A DNA stretch of 64,000 bases from Echinicola sp. 20G. Lineage in GTDB: Bacteria > Bacteroidota > Bacteroidia > Cytophagales > Cyclobacteriaceae. The notes under the pieces are model-generated. The model was not told the DNA's origin and made no database searches. It saw nothing but the letters and a program-made list of their open reading frames with translations. The stretch is taken from the NCBI RefSeq assembly GCF_015533855.1, contig NZ_AP024154.1, positions 4,284,501 to 4,348,500 on the forward strand. Reading direction: 5' to 3'. The translations under genes and the position numbers were made by a program. How positions within the stretch are numbered: the first letter of the stretch is position 1; the number at the start of each line of letters is the position of its first letter. Shown in pieces: positions 46,517-55,631 of this stretch.

Positions 46517-47905
46517 TCAATGAGTGTGGTTAAAAGCAGCAGCTTCTTGCATAAACAATTCCACACCATGCATACATCGCTCATCTTCTGCTTTAAGGTA
46601 AACAGGTTCTACCATTTCTGTTGGACTAACCTTTATTCTTTGGTCATCTTCATCTTCATTGATATCAAAATATTTGACACCATCAATAAAGGTCATTTGT
46701 GGCACAGCATAAACTGAAAGAGGATGATGGTCAAAAATAACCAGATCGCCTTGCTTACCTTCCTCTATGGAGCCTACAAACTCATCAATACCCAATTGCT
46801 TTGCAGGATTGATGGTAATCAATGATAGTGCTTGTTCGTCTGTCAAACCGCCATATCGTTGTGTTTTAGCTGCTTCATGGTAAAGGTGACGAATCAATTC
46901 ATCAGAATCTGAATTGATAGAGGTAATCACATCGTTTTCCATCAGGATCGCAGCATTATAAGCAGTGGAATAGTACACTTCAAATTTATAAGCCCACCAA
47001 TCGCTGAAAACAGATGCGCCCATCGTATACTTTGCCAATTCCGGAGCTACTTTGAAGCCTTCATTTACATGGGTAAACACCAATTTATCCACGCCAAAAT
47101 CCCTACAAACATTGATCAGCATATAGATTTCATCAGCCCTATAAGAGTGGCAATGGATGATGATTTTACCATCTAGGATATCAGCCAGGGTCTGTAATCT
47201 CAAATCATAAGTAGGAGGGGTAGCAGTGCTGTTCTTTTTGTCCTTTACCGAATTGTAACTTTCCCATGCCTTTTTGTACTGTTGTGCTTCAGCAAAACCA
47301 TTTCTAATAATCGCTTCAACACCCATTCTGGTTCTAGGTTGGATGTTTTTACCACGGCCATGAACTCTGGTAGGATTTTCTCCCAAAGCAAACTTAATCG
47401 TTCTGGGAGCTTCCTTCATGAAAATGTCCTCAGGATTATATGTGCCATACCTGAATTTCATGGTAATACTTTGTCCTCCAATAGCATTGGCAGATCCGTG
47501 AAGACCATGTGCCACAGTAGTACCTCCAGCAAGGGCCCTATAGATACCAACATCAAAAGGGTTGACCACATCGGCCATGGATACTTGTGCTGTGATGGGG
47601 GCTGAAGCTTCATTGACCACATCCAAAGCCAAATGGCTGTGAGCGTCAATAATACCTGGCATCAAAAATTTTCCAGTAGCATCTATGGTTTCAATACTTC
47701 CAGATGCGGAAAGATCTTTCCCTATCTTCTTGATAATACCATCTTCTACCAAGACATCTGTTTCTTCCAAAGTCCCTTGTGTAACTGTCAGCACCGTGGC
47801 ATTTTGGATTAGAACGTCGCCTTTAGGTGTTTGTGCATACAAAGATTTTGCTCCAAACAATACGATTGAGAGCATGATATAAGTAAATTTCTTCATAGTT
47901 CCCAT
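46517..47905 (-). CDS. Secreted amidohydrolase, active site intact (middle of operon)
   Basis: A 462-residue secreted protein (cleavage near LYA-Q) with all expected ligands of a binuclear or mononuclear amidohydrolase: His89-x-His91 (PGIIDAHSHLALD), a Lys in RTIKFALGENP, His251/His253 (IIIHCHSYRADE), His279 (VFTHVNEGF) and Asp333 (SINSDSDELI). Its overall organisation resembles imidazolonepropionase-like enzymes. The natural substrate is unknown. The ATG at 47903-47905 is 2 nt from the previous stop; a second in-frame ATG at 47896 begins a cleaner signal peptide. It forms an operon with two degenerate relatives on either side. Confidence 0.93.
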   Translation of the reverse strand: MGTMKKFTYIMLSIVLFGAKSLYAQTPKGDVLIQNATVLTVTQGTLEETDVLVEDGIIKKIGKDLSASGSIETIDATGKFLMPGIIDAHSHLALDVVNEASAPITAQVSMADVVNPFDVGIYRALAGGTTVAHGLHGSANAIGGQSITMKFRYGTYNPEDIFMKEAPRTIKFALGENPTRVHGRGKNIQPRTRMGVEAIIRNGFAEAQQYKKAWESYNSVKDKKNSTATPPTYDLRLQTLADILDGKIIIHCHSYRADEIYMLINVCRDFGVDKLVFTHVNEGFKVAPELAKYTMGASVFSDWWAYKFEVYYSTAYNAAILMENDVITSINSDSDELIRHLYHEAAKTQRYGGLTDEQALSLITINPAKQLGIDEFVGSIEEGKQGDLVIFDHHPLSVYAVPQMTFIDGVKYFDINEDEDDQRIKVSPTEMVEPVYLKAEDERCMHGVELFMQEAAAFNHTH

Positions 47906-47907
47906 CT

Positions 47908-49584
47908 TTATAATTTAAAATCCGGCTCTTTGGTGGCAGTAAAGGGAAAAGTCCCCATGTCTCTGATACTGAGGTTTCCTTCAAATTCATTTCCACTCAA
48001 TGTACCTTTGGTATTTACAACTATTTCTTGCCCTTGAACAATGATGGAAAAGGTATAAGAAAGCTCTTTCCCGTCATAGTGGATGTTTTCTAGTTGACGG
48101 GTTACTTTACCACCACCATCAGGATCATCTACCACTATTTCACCTTTTAAATTACCTGATTTTTGACTAAATGTCACGGTGCCTTTGGATGTACCTCCAG
48201 GAGTTTCGGAGGTATAATTCCATACTCCCAATATATCTTCAACATCTCCATTTTTCTTTTTGGATTTTGAAGCTTCATATTCAAATAAATAACCATCAGC
48301 CATCACATATTTAATTTTAGCATCCTTACTAAAAAGACTATCAGTAGTCAAGACAAGGTTGGCCAGTTTCCCTTTTTCAACTGTTCCAGTAAAAGAACTA
48401 ATCCCTAACATATTAGCAGGGTTTGTTGTTAATGCTGCCAATGCTCCTTCTTCACTCAAGCCATTTTCAATCATGGATTGAATGTTTTTGAATACATCAC
48501 CACTTTTTGCTCCTTTGGAACTAAATGCAAATGGGATTCCTGCGGCTTCAAATGAAGCTGCTTCAGACAAGGCTTCTTTATAGGCGGCAATCACTCTTTC
48601 ATGCGCTTTTTTAGCCTCTTCGGTGGCATCCTCCATTTTTGCTTTTGAGGCTTTGTTATCTGGAAGGTCTAGTGACAACACTATCTTAGCACCAGCATCC
48701 TTGATATCTTCAGCTAATTTGCTGCCTTCTTTTACACCAGTGATGACAACATCAAATCCCAATTCTTTCTTCAGCCTTAAAACTCGTCTAATTTCCAATT
48801 CATCTTCAGCTTCAAAAACAACGGGGACTTGGCCATTGATTACCTTATAAAAAGCTTCTAGACTTGGATCTTTTTCAGGCCTATTAATCCCATTTCCCTT
48901 TTCTTTGAAGAGCGAAGCATGTTCATATTTGAGTTGAGCATTTTTATAAAGCTCTCTCCATTTGGCCATTAAGCCTAGGGTAGTTCCTGGATAAACTCCT
49001 CTTGCTGTTTCAAACTGTGCATAAAGCCCAGTAGATTCGGCAAGAATGTTGGATGATTCTTTATCACCATAAACGACCAAGGCAGTTTGCCCAGGCAGCA
49101 TTTCTCCTTTTGGAACTACTTGTGCGATGGAAAAGCCTGCTTTCCTCCAATTGGTGATTTCCCCATTATTAACATCCCAATACTGAAGCACTTCTCTTTC
49201 GGGAGTGATACCCGCAACTTCATTACGTGGATCAGATGGATCCATATCATCAGACCTTTTGACGTCCTCAGGCTTACTTACCCCGGCTTCGGATGCTACA
49301 TCAATGAAACCCGCATATACAAATAAGGAATCTCCCTTGATGACTTGGGCATCAATAGGAATATTTAAATCATTACCGACGGCTTTGATCAAGCCATCCT
49401 TTAAAATAATGGTAGCACTGGAAATACTTTTCCCAGGCTGAGTAAAAACAGTTGCATTAGTAACGGCGTAAGTTCCTGTAATCCTTCTTTGTCCAGAATT
49501 ATCACTCTGTGAGAAAGAGTGATTGGAAAACAGCAAACAAAACGACAACACTAAATACATTAATGTGTTTTGTCTTTTAATCAT
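47908..49584 (-). CDS. Amidohydrolase-family protein, metal ligands lost, with extra C-terminal domain (first of operon)
   Basis: A 558-residue secreted protein. The ATG at 49582-49584 is used because it starts a clean signal peptide (MIKRQNTLMYLVLSFCLLFS, cleavage near SFS-Q); a GTG further upstream adds an unlikely extension. The amidohydrolase fold is present, but the metal motif is AGFIDVASEAGV (Ala97 and Glu99 instead of His), and no intact His or Asp ligands follow at the other positions. The C-terminal ~110 residues are an additional beta domain of the lipocalin-like type (VWNYTSETPGGTSKGTVTF ... LSGNEFEGNLSIRDMGTFPF). The gap to the middle gene is 2 nt. Likely a partner protein. Confidence 0.88.
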   Translation of the reverse strand: MIKRQNTLMYLVLSFCLLFSNHSFSQSDNSGQRRITGTYAVTNATVFTQPGKSISSATIILKDGLIKAVGNDLNIPIDAQVIKGDSLFVYAGFIDVASEAGVSKPEDVKRSDDMDPSDPRNEVAGITPEREVLQYWDVNNGEITNWRKAGFSIAQVVPKGEMLPGQTALVVYGDKESSNILAESTGLYAQFETARGVYPGTTLGLMAKWRELYKNAQLKYEHASLFKEKGNGINRPEKDPSLEAFYKVINGQVPVVFEAEDELEIRRVLRLKKELGFDVVITGVKEGSKLAEDIKDAGAKIVLSLDLPDNKASKAKMEDATEEAKKAHERVIAAYKEALSEAASFEAAGIPFAFSSKGAKSGDVFKNIQSMIENGLSEEGALAALTTNPANMLGISSFTGTVEKGKLANLVLTTDSLFSKDAKIKYVMADGYLFEYEASKSKKKNGDVEDILGVWNYTSETPGGTSKGTVTFSQKSGNLKGEIVVDDPDGGGKVTRQLENIHYDGKELSYTFSIIVQGQEIVVNTKGTLSGNEFEGNLSIRDMGTFPFTATKEPDFKL

Positions 49585-49870
49585 ACAAGTTAGAGATAGG
49601 TTGGTATAAATACTTTTATTAGAAACCTTTAAACTAGCAAAAGATTTATTTTTGAACACAGCTTATTTTTTAAAAGGTTTATTTTTTTGAGGAAGCTAAT
49701 TTTTTTTTAAAAAAACATTATCCCAAAAGCATTAATAAAGTGTTAAAAAACAAATACGCGTATTTGAAAATAAAAGGTATCAAATCAGGTTTATACGAAT
49801 GGTTTTTGTTAGTAGAATTATGATCAAAAGTGTATATTTTTAGGAATTAAAGTAAAAATATTTATCTGCC

Positions 49871-50230
49871 ATGAAGGATATTTTAGTGATAGAAGACGAC
49901 CAGTTAATTTTAAAAATGGTAGAATTCCGCCTTAAAAAAGAGGGACATAATGTAAGCATAGCTGAAGATGGAAACCAAGGAATCCAGGCGCTGGAAGATA
50001 ATTGCCCAGATCTAATTATTACGGATATTATGGTTCCTTTTAAAAGTGGAATTGAGATTATTGAATTTGCTAAGTCAAAGTATCCTCATTGTCCCATTAT
50101 TGTACTAAGTGCACTTGGGGAAGAAGAAGGTACAGTTATGGAAGCTTTCAATATGGGGGTTTCAGATTTTGTTCCTAAACCCTTTAATCCGAACGAACTG
50201 GCCATAAGGGTTAGACGATTGATTAATTAA
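49871..50230 (+). CDS. Stand-alone response regulator receiver protein
   Basis: A 119-residue REC domain with no output domain. The acidic pocket is Asp9/Asp10, the phospho-acceptor Asp52 (IITDIMVP), the switch Ser80 (VLSALG) and Lys103 (VPKPFNP) are present. It is thus likely to be phosphorylated and to act by binding a partner. There is no histidine kinase in the window. A 286-nt AT-rich spacer upstream has only a one-mismatch -7-like element (TATATTTT, 49833-49840). The next gene begins 15 nt downstream, so the whole block 49871-55626 may be one operon; the receiver would then regulate the membrane HEAT protein or the glycosyltransferase. Confidence 0.93.
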   Translation: MKDILVIEDDQLILKMVEFRLKKEGHNVSIAEDGNQGIQALEDNCPDLIITDIMVPFKSGIEIIEFAKSKYPHCPIIVLSALGEEEGTVMEAFNMGVSDFVPKPFNPNELAIRVRRLIN

Positions 50231-50245
50231 AAGGGATTTTGTAAG

Positions 50246-51757
50246 GTGTTAAGAAAAGGCTATTATTTTATCATACTTTTATTTTGTGGTGTAAGTTACA
50301 CCTCTATGGCATTTCAAGAGGCCGACTCTCTTGCTACTACTACATTTTTAAAGCAAGTCGGTCAGATAGAGTCTATGACTTTTAAAGTATCTGCCAATGA
50401 AGTCTCCACGGAAGAATTTAGAGACTTTAATCTTGCTTTAAATTACAGGGATTCTCTCATATCTGCTGGTATAAATGATGTTGTTCTTAATTACTTTATA
50501 TTTGAAGAGGAAAAGGAATTTGAAGGTGTAAAGGAATACGTCTCTCTGATTAAGTTGAATGATCTTTTTATCCCGGAATCAAAAATAAATGCAGCTAGGG
50601 AAGATATTCTAATTGCAGCCAATAAGTTAGATTTTAAAGCTTATTATACACTTAGAAGTAGAATTTTTAATGATATAAAATTTATGATTTTAATGGGGAT
50701 TTTGACCCTTTTTATAATCACATTCTTGGTATTGCTTTTTTTCTTGACTTTTGTAAGGTCAAAAAACAGAAATAAAGCCAATCAAATAAAGCTTTATCAA
50801 AGCATAGTAGGAGACCCTATTAGTAACTTACTATTTAGTTATGAACTTCAAGAGATCCAAACAATGACCTATGGAGAGGTCAAAGCAATATTCAATACCG
50901 AGTATTTCGAAGTAGATTTATTCAAGGACACATTGATCAAAGAAATTATATATGTCAACAAAAACTTAAAAGGAGATTTCAAAGATAAACTTAAGGAGAT
51001 ATACCTCATTTTACAATTAGACAGCTTTTCTAAGAAAAAATTGAAAAGTAAGAACTGGGAGGACCAAGCATCAGGCATCGTAGAACTTCACGAGATGAAC
51101 ATTAAAGATGCAGTTCCACAATTGGGACCTCTGCTTCAAAGTAAAGTTTTTCTTGTCCGCACCAATGCAGTTAGGGCATATCTACACCTTTCTCCAATTA
51201 AGGATCTAAAGTTTTTAGCTGATCAGGATTTTCCGCTATCCAAATGGCAACAAATGTCCTTATACCGAGTAATCAAGGAAATATCTAAAGATGAACAAGT
51301 CAAAGTAGTTAGTCTTTTGGATTCAGACAATCCCAGCATTAGGGTTTTTGGAATCAAATTGGTAAGACTACTTGGTAGAATGGATAGGATTTCAAAATTA
51401 TCACAAATGTACCCAGTTAGTACATATGCAGAGAAAATTGAAATACTGACCACATTCAAAGCACTCAATGCATTTACAGAATTAGAATTAACCCATCGGG
51501 CTTTTTTAAACGGAGAGCCAAAACTATCTATATTGGCTGCAGAACTGATGGGGGTAATAGGCGATGATACTTCGGTCGATTTAATAATTGAAAAACTAAA
51601 ACAAAATAACAATTCATTTGAATTCAAGAAAAGTATGATGATAAGTTTGTTCAGTCTTGACAAATTCAAATTTGAGTCCATAGTTGACCAACAAGGAGAT
51701 GAGCAACTTTATCAATTGAGATCGCATATTAAAGATACATTATTGGCCTATGTATAG
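50246..51757 (+). CDS. Membrane HEAT-repeat protein in polysaccharide locus
   Basis: A 503-residue protein. The start is a GTG at 50246: it begins an intact signal peptide (MLRKGYYFIILLFCGVSY..., cleavage near SMA-F), and there is no upstream ATG after the receiver gene. Residues ~25-145 are extracytoplasmic. One membrane helix (146-170, FMILMGILTLFIITFLVLLF) leads to a cytoplasmic region of HEAT-type helical pairs (about 270-490; for example AVPQLGPLLQSKVFLVRTNAVRAYLH and SLLDSDNPSIRVFGIKLVRLLG). This looks like a signalling or assembly bridge across the inner membrane. It overlaps the glycosyltransferase gene by 8 nt. Confidence 0.85.
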   Translation: MLRKGYYFIILLFCGVSYTSMAFQEADSLATTTFLKQVGQIESMTFKVSANEVSTEEFRDFNLALNYRDSLISAGINDVVLNYFIFEEEKEFEGVKEYVSLIKLNDLFIPESKINAAREDILIAANKLDFKAYYTLRSRIFNDIKFMILMGILTLFIITFLVLLFFLTFVRSKNRNKANQIKLYQSIVGDPISNLLFSYELQEIQTMTYGEVKAIFNTEYFEVDLFKDTLIKEIIYVNKNLKGDFKDKLKEIYLILQLDSFSKKKLKSKNWEDQASGIVELHEMNIKDAVPQLGPLLQSKVFLVRTNAVRAYLHLSPIKDLKFLADQDFPLSKWQQMSLYRVIKEISKDEQVKVVSLLDSDNPSIRVFGIKLVRLLGRMDRISKLSQMYPVSTYAEKIEILTTFKALNAFTELELTHRAFLNGEPKLSILAAELMGVIGDDTSVDLIIEKLKQNNNSFEFKKSMMISLFSLDKFKFESIVDQQGDEQLYQLRSHIKDTLLAYV

Positions 51758-53198
51758 TTTGTTATTTGAATTAATCGTACAAGTTTTCGGTATTTTCTTT
51801 TTGCTTTATGGTTTTGCTGTAATCATGATTTACATGACGATCACATTACTATCTGGATTGGAGCTTAGAAAACAATTAAAAAAGAACAAGTTTGTCGATT
51901 ACAAGGATGTAATTACAACGCCAGTGGGCCCTGGTGTTTCTATTCTTGCTCCCGCTTATAATGAAGGAAAAACAATTGTCCAAAATGTGAGAAGCTTACT
52001 GTCTTTGCACTATAGCAAATTTGAAGTGATCATAATTAACGATGGAAGTAAAGATGATTCTATTGATATTCTTATCAAGAGTTTTGACTTGCGAAAAACG
52101 GATTTTGCTTTTGAAGCTTCCATTGAAACACAGGCTGTTAGAGGAGTCTATAAGTCAAATAACCCTTCGTTTAGCAAATTAATAGTGGTTGATAAAGAAA
52201 ATGGTGGCAAGGCAGACGCATTAAATGCCGGTATTAATATTTCAGGGCAGGAACTTATTGCTTGTATTGATGTGGACTGTATTTTGGCTCCTGATTCCAT
52301 TGTAAGGATGCTTAGGCCATTTTTGGAGGAAACTAATAAAAAGGTTATTGCAGTAGGTGGGGGAATAGGAATTGCTAATAACTGCGATATTAAAGATGGA
52401 ACTGTAATCAAATATAGAGTACCAGACACTATTTTAGGTAGATTTCAGGTTATTGAGTATTTTAGGTCATTTTTGCTTGGAAGAATGGCGTGGTCAAGAG
52501 TCAATGGTTTACTCTTAATATCTGGAGCTTTTGGTTTTTTTGATAAAGAACTGGTGCTTAAGGTAGGTGGCTATTTTCCTAAAACAGTGGGAGAAGACAT
52601 GGAATTGGTAGTTAGAATGAGACGATATATGGAAGAGCAAAAGATTCCATATAAAGTAGCATTTGTTTCTGACCCATTGTGTTGGACAGAAGTACCAGAA
52701 TCAGAAGAAATTCTTAGTAAACAAAGAAACCGATGGATGAGAGGTACGATAGAAACTCTTCAACTTCATCGTAGAATGCAGTTAAATCCAAAATATGGCA
52801 TCACCGGTATGGTATCCTTTCCTTTTTGGGCCATGTTTGAGAAAAATGCTCCCATAATAGAGTTTTTAGGACTGATTTACACGGTGACTTTGATTTTTAT
52901 GGGAGAATTCAGTTCTGTCTATTTTATCAGTTTGTTTATTCTCATTTACTTTTTCTCGATAATGCTTTCTTCGTTTAGTATCCTGTTCGAAGAATTAGCC
53001 TATAACAGGTACAGAGAAAAAGGTGACCTATGGAAATTAATTATAACAGTGTTAAAAGAACCTCTTTTTATTCATCCAAAACTGATGTTATGGTGTATGA
53101 AAGGCCACTGGAACTTCATCAAAGGCATTGGTGGTTGGGGAGAAATGGTGAGGACAGGATTTAATAATACAGTAAAGAAAGGTACAGCTCAATCATGA
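51750..53198 (+). CDS. Processive family 2 glycosyltransferase
   Basis: A 482-residue inner-membrane enzyme. Membrane helices lie near 8-30 and, in the C-terminal third, near 365-410 (three hydrophobic stretches). The cytoplasmic catalytic domain has the processive signature: Asp98 (INDGSKDD), the DxD-like Asp174-x-Asp176 (CIDVDC), Glu282-Asp283 (VGEDMELV) and the QRNRW motif at 325-329. This is the pattern of polymer synthases such as cellulose, poly-N-acetylglucosamine, hyaluronan and chitin synthases. The polymer is unknown, and no PilZ domain is present. It overlaps the neighbours on both sides (8 nt and 4 nt). Confidence 0.93.
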   Translation: MYSLLFELIVQVFGIFFLLYGFAVIMIYMTITLLSGLELRKQLKKNKFVDYKDVITTPVGPGVSILAPAYNEGKTIVQNVRSLLSLHYSKFEVIIINDGSKDDSIDILIKSFDLRKTDFAFEASIETQAVRGVYKSNNPSFSKLIVVDKENGGKADALNAGINISGQELIACIDVDCILAPDSIVRMLRPFLEETNKKVIAVGGGIGIANNCDIKDGTVIKYRVPDTILGRFQVIEYFRSFLLGRMAWSRVNGLLLISGAFGFFDKELVLKVGGYFPKTVGEDMELVVRMRRYMEEQKIPYKVAFVSDPLCWTEVPESEEILSKQRNRWMRGTIETLQLHRRMQLNPKYGITGMVSFPFWAMFEKNAPIIEFLGLIYTVTLIFMGEFSSVYFISLFILIYFFSIMLSSFSILFEELAYNRYREKGDLWKLIITVLKEPLFIHPKLMLWCMKGHWNFIKGIGGWGEMVRTGFNNTVKKGTAQS

Positions 53199-54427
53199 AC
53201 AGTAAATGCATATTAGTGGGTTTGATAATGTTTTTCTTTGGACTTCAGACAAAGGCTCAGGAAAACTTTGACCCTGACAAAAAATTCTTTGAAGCGAGGG
53301 ATTTGGCGCTTAATGGTCAAAGAGAAGAAGCTATTGACTTGGCATTCAAAATAGTTGAAAAATATCCCGGTTATTCAGATGTATGGATATTATTGGGAAG
53401 AATACACTCTTGGGAGGGCAAAAATGACTCTGCCTCTGTTTATTTTGAAAGAGCCATTAAAGAAAGTCCAGATTATGAAGACGCCTATATTGGATATTTA
53501 GATAATTTATTTTGGGCAGAGCAATATGATAAAGCTGAACAAGTATTGGATAGAGCATACCAACAATTTGGAGCTGGCGCATCAGCAGCATTAAAATATA
53601 GACAGTCAAGACTTTATTATTATCGAGAGGATTACAAAGAAGCTGTTGACATAGCTGAAACTCTATATGAAAATGATGTAAAAATAGATGGTCTGCTTTC
53701 TTACATTCAAAGGTTAAAAAGGTTAACCATTAAAAGTGCTGTAGGACTTACCTTCGATCATGATAGCTTTGAAGGTCAAATCAGTCCATGGCAGACCTAT
53801 TCCCTTTATGCTAGGACGCAAGCTGGATTTATGGGCAATGTTATCGGAAGAGTGACTCATTCGCATCGTTTTGATGGTTATGGTACACAATATGAGTTAG
53901 ATGCATACCCTAGTTTAGGAGAAAACTCTTACGCCTATTTAAATGTAGGGGTTTCCAACGCCTCTTTTTTTCCAAATTATAGGTTTGGTACTTCTATCTA
54001 TTGGAGCCTACCAAAAGCTTTCGAGTTTGATATTGGTTATAGGCACTTAAACTTTAGTGAAACCACTCACATCATAACCGGCTCAATAGGAAAGTATACT
54101 GGTAACTGGTGGCTAAATTTAAGGGCCAACCATGTGCCATCAAGTGCTGGCGGTTCGATCAGTGGAAACTTCCAGGCTAGGTATTATTATAAGGGGGCTG
54201 AAGATTATTTTATGTTCCAATTCAGTACAGGTGTATCTCCAGATGAAGAGGATAGAGATTTACAGTCTCAATTATTGGATTCATACAGAGGGCGAATAGG
54301 CTATCAACAGCTTTGGAGTCCCAAATGGTTGGGCTATGCTTTTGTAGGCTATTCTTATGATGAAATTACACCTGATAACTATCGCCCCAATCTTAATATT
54401 TCTATAGGAACGGAATTTAGATTTTAA
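53195..54427 (+). CDS. TPR protein with C-terminal outer-membrane barrel (YaiO-like)
   Basis: A 410-residue protein. Signal peptide (cleavage near TKA-Q), then a TPR-rich helical region (about 25-180; WILLGRIHSWEGKNDSASVYFERAIKES as one unit in two pieces) and a barrel from about 185 to the end with strands such as YAYLNVGVSNASFF, WWLNLRANHVPS and YAFVGYSYDEITP, ending in a C-terminal Phe (GTEFRF). This layout is found in YaiO-type and PgaA/AlgK-E-like outer-membrane exporters of polysaccharide. It overlaps the glycosyltransferase by 4 nt and the next gene by 1 nt (TAATG). Confidence 0.88.
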   Translation: MNSKCILVGLIMFFFGLQTKAQENFDPDKKFFEARDLALNGQREEAIDLAFKIVEKYPGYSDVWILLGRIHSWEGKNDSASVYFERAIKESPDYEDAYIGYLDNLFWAEQYDKAEQVLDRAYQQFGAGASAALKYRQSRLYYYREDYKEAVDIAETLYENDVKIDGLLSYIQRLKRLTIKSAVGLTFDHDSFEGQISPWQTYSLYARTQAGFMGNVIGRVTHSHRFDGYGTQYELDAYPSLGENSYAYLNVGVSNASFFPNYRFGTSIYWSLPKAFEFDIGYRHLNFSETTHIITGSIGKYTGNWWLNLRANHVPSSAGGSISGNFQARYYYKGAEDYFMFQFSTGVSPDEEDRDLQSQLLDSYRGRIGYQQLWSPKWLGYAFVGYSYDEITPDNYRPNLNISIGTEFRF

Positions 54428-55626
54428 TGCCTTCTAACCAATCACCTTATAAGTTTACCAAAAGTGGTCTTCGCTTAATCTTCACTACATTTCTGATAGT
54501 GATTACTCCTTTAATTGTAATTCCTGGGATAAGCCATCTGATGTGGAAGGTTAAACCATCTTCCAAGATGGATGTTTTGGTAATTGACAAAACCGTCCCT
54601 CATCAAGGTCGTTTAGAACATCGTTCTTTATTTTGGGCATTAAAGCATCTTAGAGTACGAAGAAAAGATGGACAATTTTACCAATACGACAAAGACTATT
54701 TAGGGTTCTACCCGAAAGAGAATGGAGATCATAAGGTTAAAAGTCTACGGTATTACAGTGATGAAAAAATTGACTCGTTGGCTAATGTTTTAGATTTGCT
54801 ATACTTAGCTGATACTTATGGGGTTTATGAAGCTGATTTTAACTCAAAAAGTGAACTTGAATTTTCCAGAAAAATTTATGGAGGATTATCCAACAATGAC
54901 CTTAAATTAGCTCAGAAAGTCATCGATAATGAAGCTTTGTTTATCGCAGAATTTAATAGCATGGGAGCTCCCACTTCTTTTGCCTTGAGAAATCAATTTG
55001 AAAACCTGATGAATTTCAAGTGGACAGGGTGGATCAGTAGGTACTTTGATGAGCTAAACCCAGAACTTAACGAAGAAATTCCCGAATGGCTTATCAATAA
55101 TTATAAAGAGCAACATGATGGAAATTGGGATTTCGAAGGTTCCGCTCAAGTTTTTGTAAGTGAAGATGGAAGAATTGAAGTATTAAAATTTGGAGAAGAT
55201 ATCACCAATCAGGTACCAAAAGTTATTTCTACTCTCCAAAGCCAACAAAAGTTTGATATTCCTAAAGAAACAAATTACCCGTATTGGTTTGAAGTACTTC
55301 GGATAGATAGGTCTTATGAGGTGATTAGTTATATCGATGTAGCTCCAACAAAAAGTGGTGAAGAAAAACTAAAAGAAATGGGATTACCAAGGTATTTTCC
55401 AGCTACGATCGTTAAAAATAATGGTAAAGGCAAAATATATTATTTTGCCGGAGATTATGCCGATAATCCTATTCCATTTAGTTCAGCACCGTTTTTTGGT
55501 GTGCCTACTATTTATAAAATTATTAATGATAAAAACGACTATTCCAATCGAACTTCATTCTATTGGAACTATTATTTTCCATTGATCAAAACAATTCTAG
55601 ATGAACATCTAATTAATGTAAAATGA
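54427..55626 (+). CDS. Membrane-anchored protein of unknown family in polysaccharide locus
   Basis: A 399-residue protein not recognised. One N-terminal membrane helix (about 15-38) anchors a large extracytoplasmic domain, which opens with MDVLVIDKTVP and carries conserved-looking blocks: YDKDYLGFYPKE, LADTYGVYEADF, KIYGGLSNND, AEFNSMGAPTSF, WTGWISRYFDELNPE and YYFAGDYADN. Several aromatic and acidic residues suggest a carbohydrate-active or amidotransferase-like domain, but no known family motif is matched. It may process or modify the exported polymer. It begins 1 nt overlapping the barrel gene and ends only 5 nt from the convergent LtaS-like gene. Confidence 0.82.
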   Translation: MPSNQSPYKFTKSGLRLIFTTFLIVITPLIVIPGISHLMWKVKPSSKMDVLVIDKTVPHQGRLEHRSLFWALKHLRVRRKDGQFYQYDKDYLGFYPKENGDHKVKSLRYYSDEKIDSLANVLDLLYLADTYGVYEADFNSKSELEFSRKIYGGLSNNDLKLAQKVIDNEALFIAEFNSMGAPTSFALRNQFENLMNFKWTGWISRYFDELNPELNEEIPEWLINNYKEQHDGNWDFEGSAQVFVSEDGRIEVLKFGEDITNQVPKVISTLQSQQKFDIPKETNYPYWFEVLRIDRSYEVISYIDVAPTKSGEEKLKEMGLPRYFPATIVKNNGKGKIYYFAGDYADNPIPFSSAPFFGVPTIYKIINDKNDYSNRTSFYWNYYFPLIKTILDEHLINVK

Positions 55627-55631
55627 TTGTG

